Shown in pieces: positions 23,038-31,740 of a stretch of DNA of 64,000 nt; positions within the stretch are counted from its first letter, which is position 1; the number at the start of each line of letters is the position of its first letter. The stretch lies in the NCBI GenBank assembly GCA_963721065.1, contig CAVRHO010000008.1, positions 620,001 to 684,000 on the forward strand, in the 5' to 3' direction. The position numbers were made by a program, and so were the translations under genes. The DNA is from CAWBLP01 sp963721065 (GTDB taxonomy: Bacteria; Pseudomonadota; Alphaproteobacteria; Acetobacterales; Acetobacteraceae). A model generated the notes under the pieces. That model saw only the letters and a list, made by a program, of their open reading frames with translations. It ran no database searches and was not told where the DNA came from.

Positions 23038-24969
23038 TCACGCCATGTGAACGTAGCTGCCCGGCGCGGCTGCCAGCGGTGGCAGGTCGCGTTCGGGCGC
23101 CCCCGTCGCGGGCGGTGCGACCCGCTCGCCGCTGCCGTTGGCGACCAGCCACGCGTGCCAGTCCGGCCACCAGGATCCCGCATGCCGCGGTGCCAGCGCC
23201 GCCCACTGGTCCGGCGCCACGTAACGCTCGCCGTGGCGACGCAGCAGGATCTGGTGTTCGCCGCGATTCCGGTCCGGCGGATTGACGATGCCGACATTGT
23301 GGCCGCCGCTGGTCAGCGCGAAGGTGACATCGGTGTCGGTGAACAGTGCGATCTTGTACACCGACCGCCACGGCGCGATGTGGTCGCGCGTGGCCCCCAG
23401 CGCGAAGATCGGCGCCTTGATGTCGCGCAGGGCGATGACCCGGCCGTCCACGGCGAAACGCCCGGCGGTGAGGCGGTTCTCCAGGAACAACCCGCGCAGG
23501 TACTCGCTGTGCATGCGCGCCGGCATGCGGGTCTGGTCGCTGTTCCAGGCCATCAGGTCGCTGACCGGCTCCCGCTCCCCCAGCACATAGTCCCGGATCA
23601 TGTGTGACCAGATCAGCTCGTTGGAGCGCAGCATCTGGAAGGCACCGGCCATCTGGCGCGTGTCCAGGTAGCCCTGGTCCCACATCAGGTCCTCCAGGAA
23701 GCCCAACTGGTGCTCGTCCAGGAACAGCATCAGTTCGCCGGCCTCGACGAAATCGGTCTGCGCGGCGAACAGCGTCAGGCTGGCGAGCCGGTCGTCGCGG
23801 TCGCGCGCCATGGCAGCCGCGGCGATGCTGAGGATGGTGCCGCCCAGGCAGTAGCCGCAGGCATGCACCCGGCGCCCCGGCACGATGGCGGACACCGCGT
23901 CCAAAGCGGCCATGACCCCAAGCCGCCGGTAATCGTCGAGGCTGAGGTTTCGGTCGCCCGCGCCGGGGTTCTTCCAGGACACGATGAACACGGTGTGGCC
24001 CTGTGCGACCAGCCAGCGGACCATCGAGTCTTCGGGTGTCAGGTCGAGGATGTAATATTTCATGATCCAGGCCGGGATGACCAGCACCGGCTCTGCGTGC
24101 ACCGTCTCCGTTGCCGGTGCGTACTGGATCAGCTCCATCAGCTCGTTACGGTACACCACCTGGCCGGGGGTCACCGCCAGGTCGCGGCCGACCTGGAACG
24201 CCTCGGTCCCGGCGGGCGGGCGGCCGGTGACCTGGCGGTCCAGGTCGTCCAGCCAGTTCTGCGCCCCGCGCAGCAGGTTCTGGCCGCCCTCCTGCAGCGT
24301 GCGGGCGAGGATCACCGGATTGAGCCAGGGGATGTTGCTGGGCGCGCCCACATCGATCAACTGACGCAGCATGAAGCGCATCTGCTCGGCATGCTGGCGG
24401 GTCATGCCGGGGACGTCGCGCGCAGCCTCCAGCCACCAGGCCTCCGCCATCTGGTGGCCGGCGGCGAAGGCGTTGAACGGCCAGCTTGCCCAGGCCGGGT
24501 CGGCGAAGCGGCGGTCGGTGCCGGCGACCGGCGGCACGGTTCCCGCCCCGTCATGCGTTGCGCGGGGCAGCCACAGCGCCAGTTGCGCCATGCCCTGCCA
24601 GGCGCGCTGCGCCAGTTCCATCTGCTTGCCGGGTGCACGGGACAGGTGCACGGCCCAGTCCATCCAGGCGCCGGCGATCGCGGTGGGAGAGATGCCCTGG
24701 GTGACGCGGGCCTGCACCGCCCGGGCCATCCGGTCGAAGGTGTGGAACGTCGGGGCGGTGTCCTCGCTGGCGATCGCGGGTGGCAGGGGCACCGACGCAG
24801 GCAGCGCGACGGCATGGTGGTGCGGCTGCGCCGCCGGGTGCCGCCGCCGGCCACGCCGCGCCGGCGGTGCCTTGCCGGTCGCGGCGACGCTTGGCGTCGG
24901 CGCGTCGGCCGGGGCAGCCGCCCCCTTGAGACGCGGGGGTGCTGGAGGATGGCCGGAGGAGTGGGACAT
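23038..24969 (-). CDS. phaC: Poly(3-hydroxyalkanoate) synthase
   Basis: This is a PHA synthase of 643 residues. It polymerises 3-hydroxyacyl-CoA into storage polyester at the granule surface. The N-terminus has a ~70-residue low-complexity, basic Pro/Ala-rich extension. Then come the PhaC N-terminal domain and an alpha/beta-hydrolase fold with the catalytic triad Cys374 (lipase-like box GYCLGG), Asp529 (ATRDHIAP) and His557 (GGHNVGIVNPP). Length fits class I-like synthases, which act alone. No phaA, phaB, phasin or depolymerase gene is adjacent. The amylase gene upstream on the same strand also concerns carbon stores. An MmgR-like sRNA, a family that controls PHB in Sinorhizobium, lies about 16 kb away. 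Confidence 0.93.
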   Translation of the reverse strand: MSHSSGHPPAPPRLKGAAAPADAPTPSVAATGKAPPARRGRRRHPAAQPHHHAVALPASVPLPPAIASEDTAPTFHTFDRMARAVQARVTQGISPTAIAGAWMDWAVHLSRAPGKQMELAQRAWQGMAQLALWLPRATHDGAGTVPPVAGTDRRFADPAWASWPFNAFAAGHQMAEAWWLEAARDVPGMTRQHAEQMRFMLRQLIDVGAPSNIPWLNPVILARTLQEGGQNLLRGAQNWLDDLDRQVTGRPPAGTEAFQVGRDLAVTPGQVVYRNELMELIQYAPATETVHAEPVLVIPAWIMKYYILDLTPEDSMVRWLVAQGHTVFIVSWKNPGAGDRNLSLDDYRRLGVMAALDAVSAIVPGRRVHACGYCLGGTILSIAAAAMARDRDDRLASLTLFAAQTDFVEAGELMLFLDEHQLGFLEDLMWDQGYLDTRQMAGAFQMLRSNELIWSHMIRDYVLGEREPVSDLMAWNSDQTRMPARMHSEYLRGLFLENRLTAGRFAVDGRVIALRDIKAPIFALGATRDHIAPWRSVYKIALFTDTDVTFALTSGGHNVGIVNPPDRNRGEHQILLRRHGERYVAPDQWAALAPRHAGSWWPDWHAWLVANGSGERVAPPATGAPERDLPPLAAAPGSYVHMA

Positions 24970-25140
24970 GACGATCGGGCCGATGCTGCGCCGGGACGGG
25001 AGGCATCAAGCGCCAACCGGAGGAAATGCGCCTTGAGGTGGATCAAGCAGCGCGTGTGCCCGGCCCCACCCCGGCCCCACCCCACCCTGGGCACCGTGGA
25101 GGCGCCGCCCGGTTTCGCCAGGCCGCACGTCGAGCGCGGG

Positions 25141-26457
25141 CTACCGGGGCACGTACACGGCGTACCCCCTGGGCGGCGCCCAGAAGTCCGCCCTGCCCTC
25201 CGGCCCGGTCCATTTCGACGCTGGTTGTCCCGGGTCATGGCCGCGCCAGGCGACCGGCACGAACCTGGTGTTCCGCCAGGCCGTCTGGACATCCGCCCCG
25301 TTCCAGGAGCCGCGGTTGTTGAGCGCAAAGACCAGCCCGGCCTGCGCGCCCCAACCCTTCCGCTGCATGATGTACAGGTCGTCGTCAACGTAGAGCACCT
25401 GCATGTCACCGCCGGCGTGCGTCTCGTGCGCCGATACCAGTGCGGCGATTCCGCCGGGCTCGCCGGGTTGGCCCAGTTTCCAGGTGTCGTAGTCCTGCCA
25501 GAAGACACAGGGATAACCCTGGTGCGTGAGGATAAAGGCGTAGGCCAACATCTTGTCATTGATGATGGAATCACCGCGCACGACGTCGTGGTTCTCCACG
25601 AAGGTGACCGCCGACGCGGGCCGGTCCGTCAGCACGGTGCCCGGCGCCTGAAGCTGCCGCAGGCTGAAGCCGTAGGTCATGCACAGATCCCGCAGCCGAT
25701 AGCGCAGCGGAAAATCGAACGCCTGCACCGGGTTGTCCGACCAGGCATTGGCCTCGTTCAGCCAGTCCTCGATGCTGCGGCTGCCGTCCCAGCATTCGCC
25801 GACGGAGAATGGCTTGAAGGCCTGCTCGCCGTGCAGCCCGCGCAGTTCCTGGATGGCGCGCACCATCCACGGACCGTAGCCTTTCACGAAATCAAAGCGG
25901 AAGCCGTCGAAGCCGATGTCGTTGATCATCCACTCGGCGCATTCCAGCAACGCGGTATAGACGCGCGGATTGCGGTGGCAGAGATCGGGCATGCCTTCGA
26001 ATTCGCCTTCATCCCAGGTCTCATAGCGCGACGGGTGAAAGCAGTCCGCGTCACGCGGAAACCGGCCACTGGCCGGGTTGAACACGGTCCAGCGCTTCCT
26101 GCCGTCCACGCTGGTTGCCTGTGCGTCGGCGCCGCTGCAGTGATCGAGAACGAAATCGGCATAGACCTGCATATGCGCCGCGTGGGCAGCCTCGATCAGG
26201 GCGAGCAACTCGTCCTTGCGGCCGAACCAGGTGGCGACCGATCCCTTCTGGTCGTACTCGCCAAGATCGAAGTAGTCGTACGGATCGTACCCCATGGACG
26301 TGTGGCTGGCCGCCTTGTTTGCCGGCGGCAGCCACAGCGCCGTGAAGCCCACGTCCGCCAGTTTGGGAATCTCGGGGAGCAGGCGTCGCCACCAGCCGCC
26401 CGGCACAGCTTCGACCTCGGGGCAGTTCCAGTAGAAGGCCTGCATGATGACACCCAC
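25141..26457 (-). CDS. GH13 alpha-amylase family glycoside hydrolase
   Basis: This is an alpha-glucan hydrolase of 438 residues, expected to be cytoplasmic because no signal peptide is seen. GH13 motifs are present: region I ADFVLDHCSG (Asp where most members have Asn before His), nucleophile Asp189 in GFDGFRFD, acid/base Glu221 in SVGECWD, and transition-state Asp291 in FVENHD. The substrate-side phrase SHTSMGYDPYDYFDLGEY resembles liquefying-type amylases. The GTG at 26457 was chosen because a strong Shine-Dalgarno AAGGAGGA sits a few bases upstream. Alternatives are ATG 26445 and ATG 26499; the latter would overlap that site. It probably acts on glycogen or maltodextrin, alongside the neighbouring storage-polymer gene phaC. 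Confidence 0.9.
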   Translation of the reverse strand: MGVIMQAFYWNCPEVEAVPGGWWRRLLPEIPKLADVGFTALWLPPANKAASHTSMGYDPYDYFDLGEYDQKGSVATWFGRKDELLALIEAAHAAHMQVYADFVLDHCSGADAQATSVDGRKRWTVFNPASGRFPRDADCFHPSRYETWDEGEFEGMPDLCHRNPRVYTALLECAEWMINDIGFDGFRFDFVKGYGPWMVRAIQELRGLHGEQAFKPFSVGECWDGSRSIEDWLNEANAWSDNPVQAFDFPLRYRLRDLCMTYGFSLRQLQAPGTVLTDRPASAVTFVENHDVVRGDSIINDKMLAYAFILTHQGYPCVFWQDYDTWKLGQPGEPGGIAALVSAHETHAGGDMQVLYVDDDLYIMQRKGWGAQAGLVFALNNRGSWNGADVQTAWRNTRFVPVAWRGHDPGQPASKWTGPEGRADFWAPPRGYAVYVPR

Positions 26458-26462
26458 GGCTT

Positions 26463-26471
26463 GTCCTCCTT
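26463..26471 (-). promoter_or_regulatory. Strong Shine-Dalgarno that fixes the amylase start
   Basis: Reading the minus strand, AAGGAGGAC lies just before GTG 26457. It is the best ribosome-binding match nearby and lies inside the coding region implied by the longer ATG 26499 start, so it argues for GTG 26457. Confidence 0.6.
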
Positions 26472-26525
26472 CTGGATACCGAAGCGGCCAACCGATCATG
26501 GGGGACGTTCGCCGCGGTGGACGGG

Positions 26526-27041
26526 CTAGTTTGGGGTCGGCGCGACCGAGAGATCGCCGTCCCTGATCGCCCCGGTGCCGTAGGCAATGCGCTGGCCGTT
26601 GCCGTTCATGATCAGGAAGCCCACGATATCGGTGTTCCTCGGGATCTTTCCGTTGTCGGCGACGAACAGCCAGTAGCGGCATCCCGACACCTTCTCGGCG
26701 CGACACCGTCCGTTCACATAGAGCGTTGGCGTCGCCTTTCCGGTCGAGGTGAGCTGGTCGAAGCTCGTCGCGTCCACCGGCCCGGTGATCTGCGAATCGT
26801 TCATGCTGAGCCGCAACCGCAGAGCGCCGGCGGGATAGGCGCCTGGGCGGCAGAACAGTCTCAACTCGATCTGGAAGCTGCCACGACTTGGGATTGTCAC
26901 GACGGCCCGACCTTCGGCTTGCGTCGTGTTGCATACCTGCAAAGTCGGGATTTGCGGTTGTTGCGCCCTGGCGGGCATGGCTGCCGCGATCGCCAGGAAG
27001 CCGCCCAGCGCAACGGACCGCAGGACACACCCGGGCTTCAC
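26526..27041 (-). CDS. Exported hypothetical protein, ~171 residues
   Basis: This is a predicted secreted or periplasmic protein. From GTG 27041 it has a typical signal peptide (basic VKPGCVLR, hydrophobic SVALGGFLAIAAAMP, cleavage after ARA before QQ). The mature part is beta-rich with four or more cysteines (LQVCNTT, LFCRPG, GRCRAEKVSGC) that could form disulfides. The C-terminus contains IVGFLIMNGNGQRIAYG. No known domain was recognised. Upstream in-frame ATG starts (to 27155) would add a non-signal-like extension. It lies just upstream of the amylase gene on the same strand with about 70 bp between them. Confidence 0.6.
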   Translation of the reverse strand: MKPGCVLRSVALGGFLAIAAAMPARAQQPQIPTLQVCNTTQAEGRAVVTIPSRGSFQIELRLFCRPGAYPAGALRLRLSMNDSQITGPVDATSFDQLTSTGKATPTLYVNGRCRAEKVSGCRYWLFVADNGKIPRNTDIVGFLIMNGNGQRIAYGTGAIRDGDLSVAPTPN

Positions 27042-27617
27042 GGCGATTCTTTCAGGCCTGGTTCCGCGATACCTGGTGTGGGAGACGGTCCCATCCTGAT
27101 CAGGTGGATGATGGTCCTGGGCAGAAAACGTCTGGAGCGTGCCTGACACGGACATTGCCTCCTCTGAGCCTTTGCGGAGTTACGTCGTATTGTGTCTGGG
27201 AACCCGGACCGGTATGAACGAACAGGATTTGAGAGGTCATGAATCTGCTTCGATGCCGGTTCACGAATTCATGCCATGTATTTTCTTGTATATTCCGAAC
27301 TATGCCACACTATCCAGGATTTTGTCAATTTATAATTGTCATGTCTTTCGCGACATCAATCACGTCCATGTTCGATACTATTGTAAACGCCTCCACCAGA
27401 CAGGCCGTGCGCGACCGCCTGCCCAGGTCCAGGCCGCGGCGTCCCGCATGCGCATGCCGCGCCTGTTTCCGAAACAGCCGGACCGACTGATTGGTGTGCA
27501 TCGCGAAAAGCCGGGTCGGTGGTCGCATTGCGCTTTGGCATTGCCCCGGCCGCCCCTATATGACTCGCACCGGCGCCGGGCGGAGCCTCTCCCCCGGCGC
27601 CTTGCTGTGAGGCCCGC
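27042..27617. other. Gene-poor interval with an AT-rich island
   Basis: No convincing gene was found between the exported protein and prfC. About 27180-27400 is conspicuously AT-rich (runs such as TTTTGTCAATTTATAATTG), unlike the GC-rich surroundings. Short open frames here lack the third-position GC pattern of neighbouring genes. It may hold divergent promoters or be a relic of foreign DNA. Confidence 0.55.
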
Positions 27618-29159
27618 ATGACAGACCCTGCCGCCGAAATCGCCCGCCGCCGCACCTTCGCGATCATCTCGCACCCGGACGCCGGCAAGACCACGCTGAC
27701 CGAGCACCTGCTGCGCGCCGGCGGCGCCATCCAGCTTGCCGGCAACGTGCGCGCCAAGGGTGAGCGGCGGCGCACCCGGTCCGACTGGATGGGCATCGAG
27801 CGCGACCGCGGCATCTCCGTCGTCACCTCGGTGATGACGTTCGAGCACCGCGACTGCGTGTTCAACCTGCTGGACACGCCGGGCCACGAGGATTTCTCGG
27901 AAGACACCTATCGCACGCTGACCGCGGTGGATGCCGCGGTGATGGTGATCGACGCCGCCAAGGGGATCGAGGCGCGCACACGGAAATTGTTTGAAATCTG
28001 CCGGTTGCGCGATATTCCTATCGTCACCTTCGTCAACAAGATGGACCGCGAAAGCCGCGACCCGATCGAGTTGCTGGACGAAATCGCCGCCACCCTGGCG
28101 CTGGACACCACGCCGGCCACCTGGCCGGTCGGCCGCGCGCAGGACTTCGCCGGCACCTATGACCTGCAGCGGCGCGACATGCACCTGGTGACGCCGCTTT
28201 CGCAGTCGGACCCGCGGCTGCAGGCGGTTGCCGACGAGGTGGACCTGGTGCGCGCCGCCCTGCCGGAGTTCGACCGCGACAGCTTCCTGGGCGGGCATCT
28301 GACGCCGGTGTATTTCGGCAGTGCGATCAAGGGGATCGGCGTCAATGATCTGCTCGACGCGCTGGCCGAGTATGCCCCGCCGCCGCGCGCCCAGCCGGCC
28401 GATACCCGCACGGTGGAGGCAACGGAACCAGGCCTGACCGCGCTGGTGTTCAAGATCCAGGCGAACATGGACCCCAACCACCGCGACCGGATCGCCTTCG
28501 CCCGGGTGTGCTCCGGCCGGCTGACCCGCGGCATGCGGCTGAAGCAGGTGCGAACCGGCAAGATGATCCCGCTGCACGCGCCGCAGTTCTTCTTCGCCCG
28601 CGAGCGCGAGATCGCCGATGAGGCCTTCGCCGGCGACGTGGTGGGCATCCCCAACCACGGCACGCTGCGCATCGGCGACACGTTGACCGAGGGCGAGGAC
28701 GTCAACTTCGTCGGCGTTCCCTACTTCGCGCCGGAGATCCTGCGCCGGGTACGGCTGGACGACGCGATGAAGGCCAAGAAGCTGCGCCAGGCGCTGCAGG
28801 AGCTGGCCGAGGAAGGCGTGGTGCAGCTCTTCCGTCCGCAGGACGGGTCCCCGCCGCTGGTGGGTGTGGTCGGCACGCTGCAGCTCGACGTGCTGCAGTC
28901 CCGGCTGCAGGCGGAATACGGCGTGCGGATCGGCTTCGAGGCGTCGCCGTTTGCCCTGGCGCGCTGGGTGTCCACCGCCGACCGCGCCGCGCTGGCGCGC
29001 TTCGTGGCGGAGAACCGCAGCAGCATGGCGGATGACGTGGACGGCGACCCGGTGTTCCTGGCGTCCTCGGCCTTCATGATGCGGCGCACCGCCGACCTGG
29101 CGCCGGAGCTGACCTTCCGCGACATCAAGGACGTGCGCGCGGCGCAACTGGCGGCCTGA
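27618..29159 (+). CDS. prfC: Peptide chain release factor 3 (RF3)
   Basis: This is a GTPase of 513 residues that recycles RF1 and RF2 from the ribosome after peptide release. G-domain motifs are all present: HPDAGKTTLTEHLL (P-loop), RDRGISV (switch I), DTPGHEDFSEDTY (switch II) and FVNKMDRE (NKxD). Domain II and III sequences follow, with RF3-specific phrases such as GAIQLAGNVRA and FFARERE. Length is close to that of E. coli RF3 (529). The start ATG 27618 directly precedes TDPAAEIARRRTFAIISHP, the normal beginning. It is probably transcribed from the AT-rich region upstream. Confidence 0.96.
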   Translation: MTDPAAEIARRRTFAIISHPDAGKTTLTEHLLRAGGAIQLAGNVRAKGERRRTRSDWMGIERDRGISVVTSVMTFEHRDCVFNLLDTPGHEDFSEDTYRTLTAVDAAVMVIDAAKGIEARTRKLFEICRLRDIPIVTFVNKMDRESRDPIELLDEIAATLALDTTPATWPVGRAQDFAGTYDLQRRDMHLVTPLSQSDPRLQAVADEVDLVRAALPEFDRDSFLGGHLTPVYFGSAIKGIGVNDLLDALAEYAPPPRAQPADTRTVEATEPGLTALVFKIQANMDPNHRDRIAFARVCSGRLTRGMRLKQVRTGKMIPLHAPQFFFAREREIADEAFAGDVVGIPNHGTLRIGDTLTEGEDVNFVGVPYFAPEILRRVRLDDAMKAKKLRQALQELAEEGVVQLFRPQDGSPPLVGVVGTLQLDVLQSRLQAEYGVRIGFEASPFALARWVSTADRAALARFVAENRSSMADDVDGDPVFLASSAFMMRRTADLAPELTFRDIKDVRAAQLAA

Positions 29160-29206
29160 GGCCCACGCCCCCTGCCCTGGCGGTGACCGCCTGGCTGGTG
29201 CTAGCA

Positions 29207-29236
29207 ACAAGGTCTTCGGCCCTTCGGAGACCTTGT
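29207..29236 (+). promoter_or_regulatory. Hairpin covering the ribosome-binding region of the DUF192 gene
   Basis: ACAAGGTCT (29207-29215) is perfectly complementary to AGACCTTGT (29228-29236), with a 12-base loop. The second arm holds part of GGAGA, the only purine-rich candidate Shine-Dalgarno before ATG 29242. There is no T-run, so this looks more like a translational control element than a terminator. Confidence 0.5.
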
Positions 29237-29241
29237 GCCCC

Positions 29242-29769
29242 ATGCTCGCCCGCCGCCTGCTGCTGACCTTCACGCTGCTCGCCGCCCCCCTGGTCGCCGC
29301 CCCCTGGCGCCGTCCCCTGGTCGCCGCCCCTCTGGCCGCGGCGGCACAGAGCCCCGGGCCCACCGGTCCACAGCCCGTGCTGCCCAAGGAAAAGCTGGTG
29401 ATCATCAGCCGGGACGGCACGAAACACGTGTTCCACGTGGAGGTCGCCAAGACCCCGGAACAGCAGAAGACCGGCGAGATGTTCCGCAAGAGCGTGCCGG
29501 AGAACGGCGGCATGCTGTTCGACTGGGGCACGCCGCGCGACTCGGAAATGTGGATGAAGAACACCCTGGTGCCGCTCGACATGGTGTTCATCAAGAAGGA
29601 CGGCACGATCCGCGCCATCGCCGAGGACACCGTGCCGGAAAGCCTGAAGGTGATCGACAGCCACGGCCCGGTGCTGGCGACGCTGGAGCTCGCCGGCGGG
29701 GTTACCGCGAAGCTGAACATCACGGTGGGCGACAAGGTGCTGGGCGGGCCGTTCGGCAAGGCCCCGTGA
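29242..29769 (+). CDS. DUF192 family exported protein
   Basis: The protein has 175 residues. It has an N-terminal signal peptide (MLARRLLLTFTLLAAPL) and an Ala/Pro-rich stretch, then a DUF192 domain (about 50-170) with FHVEVAKTPEQQKTGEMF, GMLFDWG and MWMKNTLVPLDMVFI, the family's most conserved phrases. The biochemical role of DUF192 is not established; members are small beta-barrel-like periplasmic proteins. The start ATG 29242 was preferred over TTG 29233 because it puts the positively charged signal-peptide end first. It follows prfC by 82 bases and may be co-transcribed with it. Confidence 0.9.
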   Translation: MLARRLLLTFTLLAAPLVAAPWRRPLVAAPLAAAAQSPGPTGPQPVLPKEKLVIISRDGTKHVFHVEVAKTPEQQKTGEMFRKSVPENGGMLFDWGTPRDSEMWMKNTLVPLDMVFIKKDGTIRAIAEDTVPESLKVIDSHGPVLATLELAGGVTAKLNITVGDKVLGGPFGKAP

Positions 29770-29830
29770 CGCACAAGGCACCGTGACGCTTGCCTCCGGA
29801 CGCGTGCGCTCATAGGTTGCGCCGCCGGTC

Positions 29831-29908
29831 CGGGGCGTGGCGCAGCCTGGTTAGCGCGCGTGTTTTGGGTACACGAGGCCGCCGGTTCGAATCCGGCCGC
29901 CCCGACCA
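29831..29908 (+). tRNA. tRNA-Pro (anticodon TGG)
   Basis: A full cloverleaf can be drawn. The acceptor stem CGGGGCG pairs with CGCCCCG, the anticodon stem CGTGT pairs with ACACG around loop TTTGGGT (anticodon TGG), and the T-arm carries GGTTCGAATCC. The discriminator A and CCA end are encoded at 29905-29908. Confidence 0.95.
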
Positions 29909-29925
29909 TCAGGAGACGGAGATAC

Positions 29926-30231
29926 ATGCGGGCCCGCATCTTTCAGCCACCGAAGAACGCCATGCAGTCGGGCTGGGCGAGCACCCGGCAATGGGTGCTG
30001 GAGTTCCTGCCGAATTCGCCGCGCCGGCCCGACCCGCTGATGGGCTGGATCGGCAGCGCCGACACCCAGCCGCAGGTCCACCTGCACTTCGACACGCGGG
30101 AGGAGGCGGTGGCCTATGCCGAGAAGCATGGTATCGCCTATGACGTCGAACTGCCGCACGCGCGGAAGTTCCGGCCGAAAGCCTATGCCGACAACTTCCG
30201 CTTCGACCGGCGGGAGAACTGGACCCACTGA
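29926..30231 (+). CDS. NADH dehydrogenase accessory subunit, NDUFS4 family (ETC complex I subunit)
   Basis: This is a supernumerary subunit of respiratory complex I, 101 residues long, found in mitochondria and alphaproteobacteria. It stabilises the peripheral arm on the cytoplasmic membrane. The family pattern is visible: MRARIFQPPKNAMQSG at the start, WVLEFLP, PLMGWIGSADT, VHLHFDTREEAVAYAEKHG and the C-terminal KAYADNFRFDRRENWTH. The start ATG 29926 has an AGGAG Shine-Dalgarno and lies 18 bases after the tRNA-Pro gene. A longer in-frame start would run through the tRNA and is rejected. Location between two tRNAs, away from a nuo operon, is usual for this gene. Confidence 0.93.
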   Translation: MRARIFQPPKNAMQSGWASTRQWVLEFLPNSPRRPDPLMGWIGSADTQPQVHLHFDTREEAVAYAEKHGIAYDVELPHARKFRPKAYADNFRFDRRENWTH

Positions 30232-30254
30232 GTGGTGTCCGGGGTTCCGGGTAT

Positions 30255-30331
30255 GCGCCCTTAGCTCAGCTGGATAGAGCGGCAGCCTTCTAAGCTGCGG
30301 GTCGGGGGTTCGAATCCCTCAGGGCGCGCCA
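30255..30331 (+). tRNA. tRNA-Arg (anticodon TCT)
   Basis: The acceptor stem GCGCCCT pairs with AGGGCGC, the D-arm is TAGCTCAGCTGGATAGAGC, the anticodon loop CTTCTAA gives TCT, and the T-arm is GGGGGTTCGAATCCCTC. CCA is encoded at 30329-30331. No integrase gene or repeated tRNA 3' end was seen nearby. Confidence 0.95.
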
Positions 30332-30753
30332 GTTCCGGTGGCACTCCTCCAGATTGCCCAGTCGGGCGCAGGATGATCGTTGCCGGCCTGCCGAGCCGGT
30401 TCGGCTACGACAATGCGCGAGCGGCAACCGAAAATTCCGGAACGCGCGGTCGCTGTTGTACCGGCCCGCGTAGCCATCGACTCTCGACTGCTGGTCCAAC
30501 CGTCTGGCGGGTGCAGGCCCGCCAACGACGTTATCGATGGCAACACGTCGTCTTCATCAATATCACTGGAAAACACATCCGCCGAACTTCCATTCGAGGG
30601 TCGCTACATTGTGAAGGCACCCGACCGCGGTGCGGGGCTGGAATTGGCATTGACCCGGCTCCCGGATGATTGTCAGATGTTTCTGGTAAGCAAAGCAGAA
30701 TAATTGGCAAAGAGCAATCCACTGCTGGCTGGCAATATCGAGGGGAAGCACCA
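30332..30753 (+). other. Intergenic region upstream of the SMP-30-like gene
   Basis: No supported gene was found. Overlapping frames of about 100 codons exist (for example 30380-30703) but have weak codon bias and no recognisable domain. The last ~100 bases are comparatively AT-rich and include GAGGGGAAG as a ribosome-binding site for the gene at 30754, so a promoter is likely here. Confidence 0.5.
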
Positions 30754-31740
30754 ATGAAATGGCAGAACATAGGCAGTATAGCTGCGTCCATACTCATGAG
30801 CCTGTTTGCCATACCGGCAATGGCTCAGCAGGCGCCGGCGATGCCGCAGCCGGCCCCGACAGGGCAGCCTGCCCGGCAGGGGGCATCGCAGGTGACGATG
30901 AAGGACCTGTGCGGCAACTGTGAGGTGCAGAAGTTTGCCCATTGCGGCGACTTCCTGGAAGGCCCCACCTTCGACGACAGGGGCAATCTCTACGTCGTCA
31001 GCATCAACAGCGGCTACATCGAGAAGATTACGCCGGACGGCAAGTGTTCCCATTTCGCCAATACGCACGGCCAGCCGCAGGGGCTCAAATTCCACGACGG
31101 GCAGATCTATGGCGTTGATCGGAAGATCGGTGTGTTCACTCTCGACCTGAAGAATGCAAAGGTCAGCGAGTACATGCAGTACTTCCACAATCAGAACTTC
31201 AAGGGCCCGAACGACCTGATTATCGATCAGGACGGCGGCATCTACTTCACCGACCCCTGGGGCACCAGTCCACTCAACCAGCACGGCGCCGTGTACTACA
31301 TCTCTCCGCCGCCAAAAAAGACGATCACCCGACTGATCAACAACATGGCGTTCCCCAACGGCATCGCATTGTCCCCGGACAACAAGACGCTGTACATTGA
31401 TGACTTCAGCAATCAGCGCGTGATTGCGGTGCCGATCCTGTCGCCGGGCGACCTGGAGATCGGCTTCGCCCACGTCATGGCATACGTTGACGGTGGGTGG
31501 GGCGTTGACAGCATGTGCGTGGACGCGAAGGGCAATGTGTACTCCGCCCACTACATGGCGGGCGAGGTCACCGTCCTGGACCCGGGCGGCTTCGTCATCG
31601 GCGCCATCAAGGTTGCGCCGAAGGGCGGTCTGGAAACCACCAACTGCGCCTTCCACGGCGGCTATCTGTACATCACCGAGGCCGCGCAGAACGATGTCTG
31701 GCGGGTGAAGATGAACGTCAAGGGCGCCAAGCTCAACTGA
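30754..31740 (+). CDS. Exported SMP-30/gluconolactonase-like beta-propeller protein
   Basis: The protein has 328 residues. A signal peptide (MKWQNIGSIAASILMSLFAIPAMA, cleavage before QQ) leads to a six-bladed propeller of the SMP-30/gluconolactonase family. These are metal-dependent lactonases or related hydrolases. Candidate metal and active-site residues are Glu69 (LEGP), Asn153 (GPNDL), Asn202 (FPNGI) and Asp252 (VDSM). A short Cys pair (CGNCEVQKFAHC) precedes the first blade. The start ATG 30754 has the Shine-Dalgarno GAGGGGAAG; an in-frame start at 30670 would bury the signal peptide. It is followed by a strong hairpin and then by the importer genes, so it may belong to the same uptake pathway (inference). 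The substrate is unknown. Confidence 0.85.
   Translation: MKWQNIGSIAASILMSLFAIPAMAQQAPAMPQPAPTGQPARQGASQVTMKDLCGNCEVQKFAHCGDFLEGPTFDDRGNLYVVSINSGYIEKITPDGKCSHFANTHGQPQGLKFHDGQIYGVDRKIGVFTLDLKNAKVSEYMQYFHNQNFKGPNDLIIDQDGGIYFTDPWGTSPLNQHGAVYYISPPPKKTITRLINNMAFPNGIALSPDNKTLYIDDFSNQRVIAVPILSPGDLEIGFAHVMAYVDGGWGVDSMCVDAKGNVYSAHYMAGEVTVLDPGGFVIGAIKVAPKGGLETTNCAFHGGYLYITEAAQNDVWRVKMNVKGAKLN

Noticed and set aside
23710..26529. 939-codon plus-strand open frame opposite phaC and the amylase gene
   Set aside because: It spans two unrelated minus-strand genes and their intergenic region and carries no domain.
27378..29939. Long minus-strand open frame opposite prfC and the DUF192 gene
   Set aside because: It runs through the tRNA-Pro gene and opposite a clear RF3; low-complexity shadow sequence.
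30255..30331. tRNA-Arg as attachment site of an integrated island
   Set aside because: No integrase gene and no repeated tRNA 3' end were found downstream.
30380..30703. 107-codon plus-strand ORF before the SMP-30-like gene
   Set aside because: Weak coding bias, several overlapping alternative frames of similar quality, and no Shine-Dalgarno.
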